Shown here: positions 8,422 through 17,707 of the stretch, in pieces | Numbering within the stretch: position 1 is the stretch's first letter | Layout of the letters: the number at the start of each line of letters is the position of its first letter | Source of the DNA: Gp6-AA40 sp963772955 | GTDB taxonomy: Bacteria > Acidobacteriota > Vicinamibacteria > Vicinamibacterales > UBA2999 | Direction: 5' to 3' | Length of the DNA: 64,000 nucleotides | NCBI GenBank assembly: GCA_963772955.1 | Contig: CAVYZF010000009.1 | Coordinates: 1,364,001-1,428,000 of the forward strand | Notes under the pieces: model-generated | The model's input: only the letters and a program-made list of their open reading frames with translations | What the model was told of the DNA's origin: nothing | Databases searched by the model: none | Made by a program: the position numbers and the translations under genes

Positions 8422-9173
8422 CGTCTCGAGCCCATGAGCGCGAACAGGCCGGGCTCGGTCGTCGATGCCGTGACGCTGGCCTGTGTGCCTTCTGCAAGCT
8501 GACGAAGTCGCTGGCCTGTCAATTGGACCGCCTCGGGGTTGAGGTCTGTCCCGATGAATCGACGGCCCAGCCGCAGCGCTGCCACTCCAACGCTGCCAGA
8601 GCCCATGAATGGATCGGCGACGACGTCGCCTGGCTGCGAGCTCTGCCCGATGACGACCTGCGAGACCGCGACGGGTTTCTCAGCCGGGTATCCGCGGTGG
8701 ATTCGCGGCTCCGTGATGATGTCGGCCACGCCGAGGTCGTTCAGTCGCCGCTTGCCCTTCTCGAAGAACAGGATGAACTCGTAGCGCGCGCGGTAGTGGT
8801 AGCCCATGCCGATCGTGCGCTTGTCCCACACCAGCGGCTTCCAGAACTTGAAGCCGGCTCGCTCCGCCTCGGGCTTGGCGACGAACATCGTTTCGGCGTC
8901 GCAGAACAGATAGAAGTGCGTGTCCGGCTTGAGCACGCGAAAGACCTCGGCGAACAGTTCGCCGAAGCGGTCGTTCGGGAAGACGCGAAACCAGTTGTTG
9001 CTCGAGGACTTGCTGTGTTTCAGGCGGGTTGTCGTTCCGACGGCGCGGTGCTTCTCGAGTGACTCGTAGGCCGGATCGGTGACGACCAGATCGATGGACT
9101 CACTCGGCAGCTCACGCAGCCAGTTGACGGCATCGAGCGCAGCGAGCTCGAAAGCGGGTGTCACGATGGGCAT
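8418..9173 (-). CDS. DNA N4/N6-methyltransferase, beta class (modification subunit)
   Basis: About 251 residues. The catalytic motif IV, TDPAYESLEKHR (DPAY in place of DPPY), comes first, near residue 30, and the AdoMet-binding motif I, ADPFMGSGSVGVAALRLG, comes near residue 205, the order of beta-class N4-cytosine or N6-adenine methylases. FIGTDLNPEAV follows. The ATG at 9173 (MPIVTPAFELAALD) is preferred; the longer frame only adds residues encoded by the G-rich repeat upstream. It is followed directly by the nuclease gene with a four-base overlap. Confidence 0.85.
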   Translation of the reverse strand: MPIVTPAFELAALDAVNWLRELPSESIDLVVTDPAYESLEKHRAVGTTTRLKHSKSSSNNWFRVFPNDRFGELFAEVFRVLKPDTHFYLFCDAETMFVAKPEAERAGFKFWKPLVWDKRTIGMGYHYRARYEFILFFEKGKRRLNDLGVADIITEPRIHRGYPAEKPVAVSQVVIGQSSQPGDVVADPFMGSGSVGVAALRLGRRFIGTDLNPEAVQLTGQRLRQLAEGTQASVTASTTEPGLFALMGSRR

Positions 9174-9179
9174 TATAAG

Positions 9180-9217
9180 TCTCGGGACTCGGGACTCGGG
9201 ATTCGGGTCCCGGTTCA
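9180..9217. repeat. G-rich GGGACTCGGGACTCGGGATTCGGG units
   Basis: Three to four tandem copies of GGGAYTC between pgl and the methyltransferase gene. The same unit type recurs near 15.2, 15.76, 27.42 and 48.79 kb. Confidence 0.65.
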
Positions 9218-9258
9218 TTCTTCTCGGACAGTGTGGCGCGCTCGAGTGACAGGGCAGG

Positions 9259-9966
9259 TCACATGCGTGAGCCGGACTCTTCGTCCAGAAGCACGAGCGC
9301 GCGCGAGGCGCGACGCAGAACGAGCGAGACGGGGAGCGATGAATCCTTGCGTTCGATCGCTTCCTGCATCACGCTCGCCTTGGATTCGCCGAGCGCCATC
9401 ACAATCACGCGTTCCGCGCTCGTCAGCATCGGCAGCGTCAGCGTCAGCCGGCGAGGTGGTGGTTTCGGTGCGTCGACGATCGGCAGGGCCAGCCGATGTT
9501 CTTCAGAGAGCGCGCCATGTCCAGGAAACAGCGAAGCGACATGGCCATCAGGGCCAACGCCCAACAGCACCAGATCGAAATGCGGCGTCTCTCCGAGAAC
9601 CCGAACGAGCTCGTCGCCGTAGGCGTGTGCGGCGACGTCCAAATCCGGGCTGTCTGCATACATCGGGTGAATCGACGAGGGGCTTGCACCAGACTTGCGA
9701 AGCCACAGCGAGTCCGCCAACCCGAAGTTGGAGTCGGGTGACGAAGCGGGCACGGCGCGCTCGTCTGCCCAGAAGATGTGCGTGACATCCCAGTCGAAGA
9801 GCACGGTGGCGAGGACAGGGAAGCTGTGAACGCCGACCGATCCTCCAGGCAGCGCCATCGCGAAGAGCCCGCGGCGCGATCGGGCATGCGCCGTTTCGAC
9901 GCTGACGTCAGCAGCAAGGCGATCGAGCAGGTGCTTGACCGGCGCGACCATGACGTCGGGACCCAT
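9259..9966 (-). CDS. pgl: 6-phosphogluconolactonase
   Basis: 235 residues. It hydrolyses 6-phosphogluconolactone to 6-phosphogluconate, step two of the oxidative pentose phosphate and Entner-Doudoroff routes, in the cytosol. Family motifs: ALPGGSVGVHSF (substrate loop), WADERAVP with conserved Asp-Glu-Arg, SNFGLAD, and LLGVGPDGHVASLFPG. Its ATG shares one base with the stop of zwf (TAATG), so the two form a coupled operon. Length is normal. Confidence 0.93.
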   Translation of the reverse strand: MGPDVMVAPVKHLLDRLAADVSVETAHARSRRGLFAMALPGGSVGVHSFPVLATVLFDWDVTHIFWADERAVPASSPDSNFGLADSLWLRKSGASPSSIHPMYADSPDLDVAAHAYGDELVRVLGETPHFDLVLLGVGPDGHVASLFPGHGALSEEHRLALPIVDAPKPPPRRLTLTLPMLTSAERVIVMALGESKASVMQEAIERKDSSLPVSLVLRRASRALVLLDEESGSRM

Positions 9967-11372
9967 TATTTCGCCACGAGTTGTGCGACCGGCGCCGCCG
10001 TCGACATCCAGCCGCCGATACCTTCGACGAGGCGATCGGCCTCGTCAGGGCCCCAGGTTCCGCATTCGTACGTGGCAAGTGGATTTGTTGTTCTCAAGAC
10101 CGGGTCGACGATCGCCCAGGCCGCTTCGACGACATCCTGTCGAGCGAAGAGCGTGGCGTCTCCCGTCATCGCATCGCCCAGCAGTCGCTCGTACGGGCCG
10201 AGCCGTGTGCCCTGACCCTGCGCGGCGGTCGCCACGACCGAGAGCGTGACGGGATCACCCGTCATGCCCTCCCCCGGACGCTTTGCTGACGCGCCGATAT
10301 CGATCGCGACGTGTGGCGCCAGCGTGAACTTGACGTAGTTGTCGCCGCGCGATGTCTCTCGAAACACGACTGGCGGTGCTTCTTTCAGGTTGACCACGAT
10401 CTCGGTCGAGGTCGTGTGCAGACACTTTCCGGCACGCACGTAGAAGGGCACACCCTGCCATCGCCACGAGTCGACGAAGAGACGCATCGCGACGAACGTG
10501 GGGACCTGTGACTCCTTCGCCACATGAGGCTCATTGCGATAGCCGTGAAATTGACCGACCACGACGTCGGCTGCCGAGAGCGGTCGCACGGTTCTCAGGA
10601 CCTTCGCCTGTTCGTCACGTACGGCTTCGTGATACGTCGATGACGGAGCCTCCATCGCGAGATAGCTCACCATCTGCAGCAGGTGGTTCTGCACGACGTC
10701 CCTGATGACGCCGGTCTCCTCGTAGAAGGCCCCGCGGCCCGCCACACCAAAGTTCTCGGCCATGGTGATCTGCACGTGATCGACGTACTGACGATTCCAG
10801 ATCGGTTCGAGGAACGCGTTCGCGAATCGGAAGTAGAGGATGTTCTGCACTGCTTCTTTCCCGAGGTAGTGATCGATGCGGAAGATCGCCTCTTCGGGGA
10901 AGACGGCGCGCAGCGTCGCGTTCAGTGAACGCGCCGACTCGAGCTCGCGGCCGAATGGCTTCTCGATGATGACGCGAGCGCCATGCGCCGTACACCCGGT
11001 TTCAGTCAGATGTGTCACGACCGCCGGAAATGCCGTCGGTGGGATAGCCAGGTAATAGAGAGGTCGTTGTGCACCACCAAGCGCCTCGCGGAGACGCTGG
11101 AACGTTCCCGAGTCGTTGTAGTCGCCCGAGACGAGGCGGAACAGGGCAGCGAGCGTGTCGAACGCCGTCTGATCGAAGCTGCCGTCGGCGACGAGGCTCC
11201 CGCGCGCACGCTCGATCAGGTTGTCGAGTGTGCCCGCGCGAGCGACACCGATGACGGGAATCGTCAGCCGGCCGCGATGGACCAGCGCCTGGAGTGCCGG
11301 AAAGATCTTCTTGTATGCGAGGTCGCCCGTGATCCCGAAGATCACGAGCGCGTCAGAGCGTTCGTGCATCAC
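9966..11372 (-). CDS. zwf: Glucose-6-phosphate 1-dehydrogenase
   Basis: 468 residues, standard length. It oxidises glucose 6-phosphate to 6-phosphogluconolactone with NAD(P)+. The nucleotide-binding N-terminus is FGITGDLAYKKIFPAL, the active-site motif is RIDHYLGKEAVQNI (near residue 165) with the catalytic His, and EKPFGRELESA precedes it. First gene of the zwf-pgl unit. The start at 11372 has a second ATG immediately after it; either is possible. Confidence 0.96.
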   Translation of the reverse strand: MMHERSDALVIFGITGDLAYKKIFPALQALVHRGRLTIPVIGVARAGTLDNLIERARGSLVADGSFDQTAFDTLAALFRLVSGDYNDSGTFQRLREALGGAQRPLYYLAIPPTAFPAVVTHLTETGCTAHGARVIIEKPFGRELESARSLNATLRAVFPEEAIFRIDHYLGKEAVQNILYFRFANAFLEPIWNRQYVDHVQITMAENFGVAGRGAFYEETGVIRDVVQNHLLQMVSYLAMEAPSSTYHEAVRDEQAKVLRTVRPLSAADVVVGQFHGYRNEPHVAKESQVPTFVAMRLFVDSWRWQGVPFYVRAGKCLHTTSTEIVVNLKEAPPVVFRETSRGDNYVKFTLAPHVAIDIGASAKRPGEGMTGDPVTLSVVATAAQGQGTRLGPYERLLGDAMTGDATLFARQDVVEAAWAIVDPVLRTTNPLATYECGTWGPDEADRLVEGIGGWMSTAAPVAQLVAK

Positions 11373-11421
11373 CCAAGCCTTCTCCCGCGAGAGGAAAAGG
11401 CCAGTATAGGGCTAGCGCAGC

Positions 11422-13219
11422 CTACAGTTCATGAAAGACACGTGTCACTTCCTCGATCGTCGTGATTCCCTGACGAACGAGGTCGACGGCCTGCTCGCGT
11501 AACGTCGAGAGTCCATTCGCCCGCGCCGCGCTGAGAATCTCTTCTTCTGTCGCGCGTGCATTGACGAGCCGGCGCAGCTCGGAGTTGAGCGTCAACAGCT
11601 CGAAGACACCGACGCGACCTTTGTATCCGATGCCGCGGCACTCGGTGCAGCCGGAGCCCTGATACAGCACCTCAGGTGCAGTCGCGCCAAACAGATGTCG
11701 GTGTTGCTCCGGCACCGGCACTGCCTTCCGGCACGACTCGCACGTCCGGCGCACGAGCCGCTGAGCCAGGATGCCGTTGATAGTCGAGGCCAGCAAATAC
11801 GGCTCGATGCCCATCTCGAGCAGTCGAGTCAGCGTCGAAACCGCGCCGTTGGTGTGGAGTGTCGAGAGCACCAGGTGACCCGTGAGTGACGCTTCGACCG
11901 CGGTCTCGAGTGTTTCTGGATCGCGGATTTCACCAACCATCACGACGTCCGGATCCTGGCGGAGGATCGCGCGCAGCCCGGAGGCAAACGTGAATCCTGC
12001 CTTCGCGTTGGTCTGTCCCTGGTTGATGCCCTGGAGCCAGTACCTCGACCGGGTCTTCGATCGTCGTCACGTTCTTGCCCAGCTCGGCGAGCTCGCCGAG
12101 TGCGGCATACAACGTCGACGTCTTGCCGCTGCCCGTCGGGCCCGTGACGAGCACGATGCCTTCAGGCTTTCGGATCTGATCGCGGAAGCGCTCGAGCGTG
12201 TTGCCACCCATGACGTTGGCGACCGACTTCTGCAGCCCGCTGCGATCGAGCAGACGAAGCACCGCCTTCTCACCCCAGATCGTCGGGTACGTGGACGCGC
12301 GAACGTCCAGGCCCCGGCTGTTGATCGTCGCGCTGAACCGGCCGTCCTGGGGCGCGCGATGCTCGGCGATGTTCATGGCTGCCAGCACTTTGAGGCGTGC
12401 GACGACGGCCGGAGCCAGCGAAGGCAATAGATTAGCGATCTCGTGCAGCAGACCGTCGACGCGGAATCGGATCTTGAGGCCGTTCTTGTTGGGTTCGAGA
12501 TGGATGTCGCTCGCGCGATCGTTCACGCCGCGCGCGAGGATGCGATCGACGATCGTCGTCGCCGACCTGAGGGCGCTCTCGTCCTGCAGATCGAGCTGCT
12601 GGCCGGGCAGATCGACGACGACAGAGGCCGATTCGGGGCCGTCGGTCTTGAATGGGTTGCCGTAGAAGGCTTCGAGCGCCTGCTGGAGCTCGGACTCCAG
12701 CGCAATCATTGTCTGGATCTCGCACCCGGCCGCGAAGCGAAGATCGTCGAGTGCCTGCAGATCGCGCGGGTTTGCGGTGGCGACGACCAATGTCGAGCCG
12801 GTCTTGAGCATCGGCACCGCGGTGTACTTTCGTGCGATGCGCTCGGACAGGCAGGACATGGCTTCTGGCGTGACCGTGAACGAGTTGACACGGGTGGGCG
12901 GCACACCAAGTTGTGCGCTGAGCCCCTCGAGTACGGAGTCAGCGTCAGCGAATCCCAGTTCCATCAGGAGCTCACCGAGACGTTTGCGCGATCGTTGCTG
13001 CCGCTCGATCGCCTCGCGCAATTGATCCGGTGTCAGCGTGTTTCGCTCGACGAGGATCTCGCCGAGTGCCGGCGCCTTCTTTCCTCGAACCGGTTCGTCG
13101 TTGCGGGCGACGACCCGAGGCCACGTGGCCACGGTCGTGCCTGCCGGCACCCGAGCGTCGGGCGGCGTTTCCGGTTCCGGCTTCGACACGTCCTTGCGCA
13201 GAGTGCTTTTTCTGGCCAC
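11422..13219 (-). pseudogene. PilB/GspE-type secretion ATPase, interrupted by one frameshift
   Basis: Hexameric ATPase of the type IV pilus or type II secretion class. N-terminal MshEN-like domain (LGEILVERNTLTPDQLREAI), then RASDIHLEPNKNGLKIRFRV, Walker A GPTGSGKTSTLYAAL, and after a frame change VMVGEIRDPETLETA, LSTLHTNGA, and the CxxC pairs of the zinc module (RRTCESCRKA, CTECRGIGYKG). The change lies near 12043: the frame reads IEDPV-EV but the family reads EDPVEYW, restored by removing one base from GAGGTACTGG. Both halves are otherwise intact, so this may be a read error. The GTG at 13219 is a tentative start; the frame is open to 13453 but runs through a repeat. Confidence 0.85.
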
Positions 13220-13426
13220 GGTGTCCGCTCGCTCGAGAAAGTGAAGTTCGCGTGGCGACGGCCACATACCGTCGCGCCAGGAGGGAGAGCAAGCGGTGGG
13301 CCACGCTGGACTTGCGCGTGGACGTGCGTGTTTGCGCCAGATCGGTATGGGTCGGCGAAAACTGTCAGCGTGCGAAGGTCCGCTCGGTGTCTCGTTCTGA
13401 GAGGGCGTGTTCGATTTCGGAGCGAA

Positions 13427-13496
13427 GGGGTCGGGAGTCATTTGTTGAGACACCGTGAGCTCGAGATGGTGTCCTGATCAAATGACTCCCGACCCC
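13427..13496. repeat. Palindromic element 1 (GGGGTCGGGAGTCATTTG arms)
   Basis: Outer arms of 18 bases at 13427-13444 and 13479-13496 are perfect reverse complements. Inner arms GACACC and GGTGTC extend the hairpin. A second element with the same outer arms is at 28116-28192. In both, the arm reads MTPDP when translated, which creates false starts on both strands here. Confidence 0.9.
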
Positions 13497-13499
13497 CTA

Positions 13500-15116
13500 T
13501 CAGCGTTGCAACAGGAGGGCATCCTCGTAGCCAGGGAGCTCACGAATGCGCGCAAGATCACGCGCGGCGCCCTCTGCGCTCTCGTACCCGTCGATGCGGA
13601 TCTGCAACACGAGGCCGCGGGGCGGGCCGAGGTTGAACTCTGCTGCACGGGCCTGAAAGCCCACCCTGGCGAGCTCGCTGACGAGACGATCGGCGCGGTC
13701 CCGGCTTGTGAACGACGCCACCTGAATCGAATAGCTGCCGTCGTTGGCGCGCACGGTCCTGGGTGGAGATGTCGAGGATGCCACCTCGCCGGCGATCGTT
13801 TGCACGGGCGCCAGGGTCGACTTCGCCGAGGTCCAAGGCGGACGCACCGGCAACCCTGCAGCGTCGACGTCAATCGACTGCGCCTGGTAGTACAGAAATC
13901 CAGCCGCGATGCCTGCGGCGATTGCGAGCGCCAGAACAATCGACGCAATGGCGAGCCGGTTCGAGCGCGCGCCACTCAGTGGGCCCACGAGGTCAGCCTC
14001 CGCTGCGAACTCGGACAGGATCTGATGCGAGCCCGAAAGATGTGTCACCGGCATCGATGCCGCTTTGATGATCTCGAGGGCTGGAGGTGTGCCGACCGGC
14101 GCCGGCTTTGTCACATCGGATGGCAGTTCGACGCGAGTGACTTCTGCTTCGTGGAGCGGTGCTTCGATGCCGAGTGACGTGACGGCCTCGAGAATCAGCG
14201 AAGACTCGATGAGCATCGCACGCGACTTGAAGCCACGTTGAAGGGCTCGATCGCAGATCAGATTGATCAGGCGCGGAACGCCTCCCGAGGCCTTGAAGAG
14301 CGTGGAGACTGCACTGTCAGAGAACTGAACGTGGCTGCCACCTTCGCTCGCCACATCGAGGCGATGACGGACGTACTTGCCGACATCGGTCAGTCCAAGC
14401 GCCGTGAGCTCGCAGCGGACGGAGACGCGCTGATCGACCTGCCGCATCTGCGGCATCTTCAGGTGGTCTTTGAGCTCGGGCTGGCCGACGAGCACGACCT
14501 GCAGGAGCTTCTCGCGCTGTTCGAGGTCCGAGAGAATCCGGATCTCCTCGAGTAGCCCAAGCGGCAGGTTCTGGGCTTCGTCGATGATCATGACGGCGAA
14601 GGCCTGCAGCGGCACGAGCGAATCGAGGAACTCGTAGAGCGGGTAGCTCAGATCCGGACGTGACGCGCCCGCGAGGCTGCCGCGCTTGAGATCGGCCAGC
14701 GACACGACGCCGAAGTCCACGAGCAACATCTTGAGCAGGTCTTCGCGCGACACGAACGGATCCGGCACGAATGCCGTGAACGTCCGTCGATCGAGATGCT
14801 GCAGCACCGATCGAATCAGCGTCGTCTTACCCGTTCCGATCTCGCCGGTCAGGACGATGAGTCCCTCGCGCCGGCGAATGCCGGTGAGCAGTTCTTCAAA
14901 CGCTGGAGCGTGCGCGGGACTGCGATAGAGAAAGCGGGGGTCGGCCGAGAGGCTGAACGGCTTTTCCTTGAGGCCGTAGTGCGGCTCGTATGTCAGCGAC
15001 GGGGAGGGGTTCGAGCGCGCCGGCACTTCGATCGGTCCCGGTGTGGACGTGGCCGCCCAATCGGACCCGAACGGCACATTCGGCATCTGCTGACTCAAGA
15101 CATGCCCCTTGATCAC
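13500..15116 (-). CDS. ExeA/GspA-like AAA ATPase with C-terminal SPOR domain
   Basis: About 538 residues. The N-terminal AAA domain begins YGLKEKPFSLSADPRFLYRS, with Walker A GEIGTGKTTLIRS, Walker B FAVMIIDEAQNLP and sensor GVPRLINLICDRAL. A single membrane helix (LAIASIVLALAIAAGIAAG, about residue 395) leads to a periplasmic SPOR domain (GSYSIQVASFTSRDRADRL), which binds denuded peptidoglycan. ExeA proteins normally carry a different peptidoglycan domain and help assemble the secretin, so the SPOR domain may play the same role. It lies upstream of the PilB/GspE-like ATPase. The start is a GTG at 15116; a TTG at 15098 after AAGGGG is possible. Confidence 0.85.
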   Translation of the reverse strand: MIKGHVLSQQMPNVPFGSDWAATSTPGPIEVPARSNPSPSLTYEPHYGLKEKPFSLSADPRFLYRSPAHAPAFEELLTGIRRREGLIVLTGEIGTGKTTLIRSVLQHLDRRTFTAFVPDPFVSREDLLKMLLVDFGVVSLADLKRGSLAGASRPDLSYPLYEFLDSLVPLQAFAVMIIDEAQNLPLGLLEEIRILSDLEQREKLLQVVLVGQPELKDHLKMPQMRQVDQRVSVRCELTALGLTDVGKYVRHRLDVASEGGSHVQFSDSAVSTLFKASGGVPRLINLICDRALQRGFKSRAMLIESSLILEAVTSLGIEAPLHEAEVTRVELPSDVTKPAPVGTPPALEIIKAASMPVTHLSGSHQILSEFAAEADLVGPLSGARSNRLAIASIVLALAIAAGIAAGFLYYQAQSIDVDAAGLPVRPPWTSAKSTLAPVQTIAGEVASSTSPPRTVRANDGSYSIQVASFTSRDRADRLVSELARVGFQARAAEFNLGPPRGLVLQIRIDGYESAEGAARDLARIRELPGYEDALLLQR

Positions 15117-15174
15117 CGGCAGATGTGGTCACCCGCGGTTGCTCTGGGTATCGGCGGGAGTGAGCTGTCACTGC

Positions 15175-15255
15175 ACTGGGTTTCGGGGCTCGGGGTTCGG
15201 GGCTCGGGTTCGCCGTCGGATTCGGGGTTCGGGGGGGCGGGATTCGGACGCTAGA
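15175..15255. repeat. G-rich repeat array, left flank of four-helix-bundle gene
   Basis: Tandem GGGGYTCGGGGTTCGG-type units on the top strand, ending about seven bases before the four-helix-bundle gene's stop. The C-rich array at 15745-15790 on the other side is roughly its reverse complement. Confidence 0.75.
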
Positions 15256-15262
15256 CGCACGA

Positions 15263-15625
15263 CTATGTTTTCGGCAGGCTCCTGAGGAGACCGTGAAGTA
15301 CCTGACCCACGCGCGTGGCCAACGTGGTTACCGGTTCAATGAGTCGAGCGTCGGCAAACTCCAGGCGAAGAGCGAGCTCCAACTGCGTCTCACACTCTGC
15401 GTGCGAACCGAGAGCCCTGACGACGTAGTCACGATAGGTCCTCGTGCTTTGCCGGTGTCCTTCGGCGACCAGCGAGGGAATACTGACAGCGGCCCGGCGA
15501 AGTTGTGACGTCAGCCCGAAGAGTTCCTCGCGAGGAAAAGAGCGCGTCAGCGCATAAACATCTTCAACGAACGTCATGCCCAGTTGCCATGCCTCGAGAT
15601 CGCGATAGGAAGTGATCGTCTGCAT
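15263..15625 (-). CDS. Four-helix-bundle protein (S23 / 23S rRNA intervening-sequence protein family)
   Basis: About 120 residues starting MQTITSYRDLEAWQLGMTFV, the usual start of this family, with LTSQLRRAAVSIPSLVAEGH and a last helix pair. In Leptospira, Coxiella and others such proteins are encoded inside intervening sequences of 23S rRNA, and related bundles include the Avd accessory protein of diversity-generating retroelements. Here there is no rRNA or reverse transcriptase; the gene stands alone between inverted G-rich and C-rich arrays. A longer frame to 15670 exists but its extra residues do not look conserved. A second member lies at 37997. Confidence 0.88.
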   Translation of the reverse strand: MQTITSYRDLEAWQLGMTFVEDVYALTRSFPREELFGLTSQLRRAAVSIPSLVAEGHRQSTRTYRDYVVRALGSHAECETQLELALRLEFADARLIEPVTTLATRVGQVLHGLLRSLPKT

Positions 15626-15744
15626 GTGTCCAACGCACGCAAAGATCCGCCCACGCTGTTTTCCCAACAAACCTACTCAGGCAGCGGCAATCGATGTAGT
15701 TCTCGCACCACTCCTAGCGTCAGGTGTGTCCAGTTCCTCCGATG

Positions 15745-15790
15745 CGCCGCGATCCCCGACTCCCGACCCCCGAATCTCGACCCCCGACTT
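15745..15790. repeat. C-rich repeat array, right flank of four-helix-bundle gene
   Basis: CCCCGACTCCCGACCCCCGAATCTCGACCCCCGAC-like units, the inverted counterpart of the G-rich array at 15175-15255. It abuts the stop of the ABC permease gene. Confidence 0.75.
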
Positions 15791-16976
15791 ACCGTCCAAA
15801 AATAATGTTCTCGCTCTTGAACAACCCCGTCGTGATCTGAATGAGGATCGCGCTGGCCAGCAGGCAGGTCCCTGCCGAAGTGAGAAACGCGGTCGGGTCG
15901 GGGACGCGTCCGCCGAGGACATCGGTGAGCAGGACATATGGTCCGAGCATGGGAACGGCGTAGGTCCACGCCCCATTGCCGATCGGATAGAGCGATGACA
16001 ACACGCCGGGCAGCATTGGCCCGAGGATCAGGACGCCCATGTAGGTCTGTGCCTCCTTGAACGATCGCGCAAGCGTGGCGACAGCGGCCTGCAGTGCCGC
16101 CGTGAACAGACACATGGGCGCGACGGCGAGCAGGATCGGCCCCACATGTTGCGGGCCAATCTCGAGTCGAATACCCATGTCCTCGAGTCTCAGCAATCGA
16201 GTGAGCTGCGCGCAGAGGACGGTCGTCAGGCACACGCTGACAACCGCGGCGAGCGTTGCGGCCATCCACTTGCCGGCAACAAACGCCACGCGCGGGGCCG
16301 GATTCACCAGCAGCGGTTCGAGCGATCCACGTTCGCGCTCGCCAGCGGTCGAGTCCGTCGCGATCTGCATTCCTCCGACGAAGCCGGCGACCATGATGAA
16401 CATCGGGATGAACGTCAGGATTTGTGCGGCGCGCTGTTGCGCAGTAGAGACCTCGATCTCTTCAATCGCCAACGGACGCATGGCGGCCGGGCTGACCCCG
16501 CGCATGATGAGTCGCAGGCTGCTGATCTCGGCGGCGTACTGCTGGAGCAGGATCTGGACGCGCTGCACCGACGGACGCACGTCGTTGCGTGAACTGTCGG
16601 CCACCAGTTGAAGCGGCGCGGGTCGCGACGATCGGAACCGCTCTGCGAAGTCGTCCGGCACGATCACGACGACGGCTTCGCGCTGCTCGCGCACGGCCTT
16701 TTCCGCCTCGGCCGGTCCTTCGACGACGTGAACACCCGCCTGTTGATTCAGCCAGTTGACGAGTGCAGGCGCGCGGTGCATGCCGACGACCGGCACACGC
16801 ACGGCGTTAGCGTCGCGTTGCCGATCGGCAAGCTTGTTCATCATGAAGCCGATGAGAACAGGGCCGATCACGACGCTGAACAGAATCGACCACAGCGCGC
16901 GTCGATCGCGCAGCGAATCTCTCAGCTCTTTCCGGCAGACGATGAGCGTCTGGCGCGCGGTCCGCATCGCGTTCAC
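15789..16976 (-). CDS. ABC-2 type exporter permease (NatB-like)
   Basis: 395 residues. N-terminal cytoplasmic stretch and first helix (KELRDSLRDRRALWSILFS), a large extracytoplasmic domain (about residues 55-175) and five C-terminal helices, including FIPMFIMVAGFVGGMQIA, followed by the coupling sequence GERERGSLEPLLVNP typical of NatB/YhaP permeases. It works with the ATPase encoded just upstream; the genes overlap by ATGA. NatAB exports sodium in Bacillus, but substrate cannot be inferred from sequence alone. Confidence 0.88.
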   Translation of the reverse strand: MNAMRTARQTLIVCRKELRDSLRDRRALWSILFSVVIGPVLIGFMMNKLADRQRDANAVRVPVVGMHRAPALVNWLNQQAGVHVVEGPAEAEKAVREQREAVVVIVPDDFAERFRSSRPAPLQLVADSSRNDVRPSVQRVQILLQQYAAEISSLRLIMRGVSPAAMRPLAIEEIEVSTAQQRAAQILTFIPMFIMVAGFVGGMQIATDSTAGERERGSLEPLLVNPAPRVAFVAGKWMAATLAAVVSVCLTTVLCAQLTRLLRLEDMGIRLEIGPQHVGPILLAVAPMCLFTAALQAAVATLARSFKEAQTYMGVLILGPMLPGVLSSLYPIGNGAWTYAVPMLGPYVLLTDVLGGRVPDPTAFLTSAGTCLLASAILIQITTGLFKSENIIFGR

Positions 16977-17707
16977 TCGTGGGCTCCCCGGTCGAGGCCC
17001 GCGAGCGCGACGAAGGCATCCTCGAGATTCTGATAGCCGGTCTGCTGACGAAGTTCGTCGGGCGTGCCTTGCGCGACGACGCGTCCCGCCGCGATGACGA
17101 CGATGGAGTCGCAGAGCGCGGAGACTTCCTGCATAACGTGACTCGAGAACAGCACGCAGCGCCCCTGGTCGCGCAGGCGCCGCACGATGGAGCGAACGGC
17201 GCGAGTGCTCATCACGTCGAGACCGTTGGTCGGTTCGTCGAGCAGGACGTTCTGCGGGTCGTGCACGAGCGCGCGCGCCAGCGCGACCTTCGTGCGTTCG
17301 CCGTGCGAGAACCCGCCCGTGCGCCGATCGGCAATCGCCCGCATGTCGAGCAGGTCGATCAATTCCTCGGTCCGTTTCGCGAGCTGGTCGCTCTCGATGC
17401 CTTGCAGCGCGCCGAAGTAATCGAGATGTTCCCGCGCCGTCAGGCGCGGATAGAGTCCAAAACCATCGGGCAGCACACCGAGCTTTGCCTGTGCCGCCTG
17501 CGGCGTCGCCACGGCATCCACGCCGTCCACCCGTACCTCGCCACTGTCAGGCTTCATCACGGCGTAGAGCATTCGAAGCGTCGTAGTCTTTCCGGCGCCG
17601 TTCGGGCCAAGCAGACCCGTGATCGCGCCGTCCTGTGCGACAAAGCTCACGCCGTCAACCGCCGTGACGCTTCCGAAGTGTTTACGGGCGTTGGCAATCT
17701 GGATCAT
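16973..17707 (-). CDS. ABC transporter ATP-binding protein (NatA-like)
   Basis: 244 residues. Walker A GLLGPNGAGKTTTLRML, Q-loop, signature FSHGERTKVALARAL, Walker B NVLLDEPTNGLD and switch His in LFSSHVMQE. Partner of the permease at 15789, with start and stop overlaps on both sides (ATGA), so hydrolase, ATPase and permease form a coupled three-gene unit. Confidence 0.93.
   Translation of the reverse strand: MIQIANARKHFGSVTAVDGVSFVAQDGAITGLLGPNGAGKTTTLRMLYAVMKPDSGEVRVDGVDAVATPQAAQAKLGVLPDGFGLYPRLTAREHLDYFGALQGIESDQLAKRTEELIDLLDMRAIADRRTGGFSHGERTKVALARALVHDPQNVLLDEPTNGLDVMSTRAVRSIVRRLRDQGRCVLFSSHVMQEVSALCDSIVVIAAGRVVAQGTPDELRQQTGYQNLEDAFVALAGLDRGAHE

Noticed and set aside
12443..14177. Open frames on the plus strand across the PilB-like and ExeA-like genes
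   Set aside because: They oppose well-supported conserved genes and start in the palindromic element (MTPDP), with no recognisable domains.
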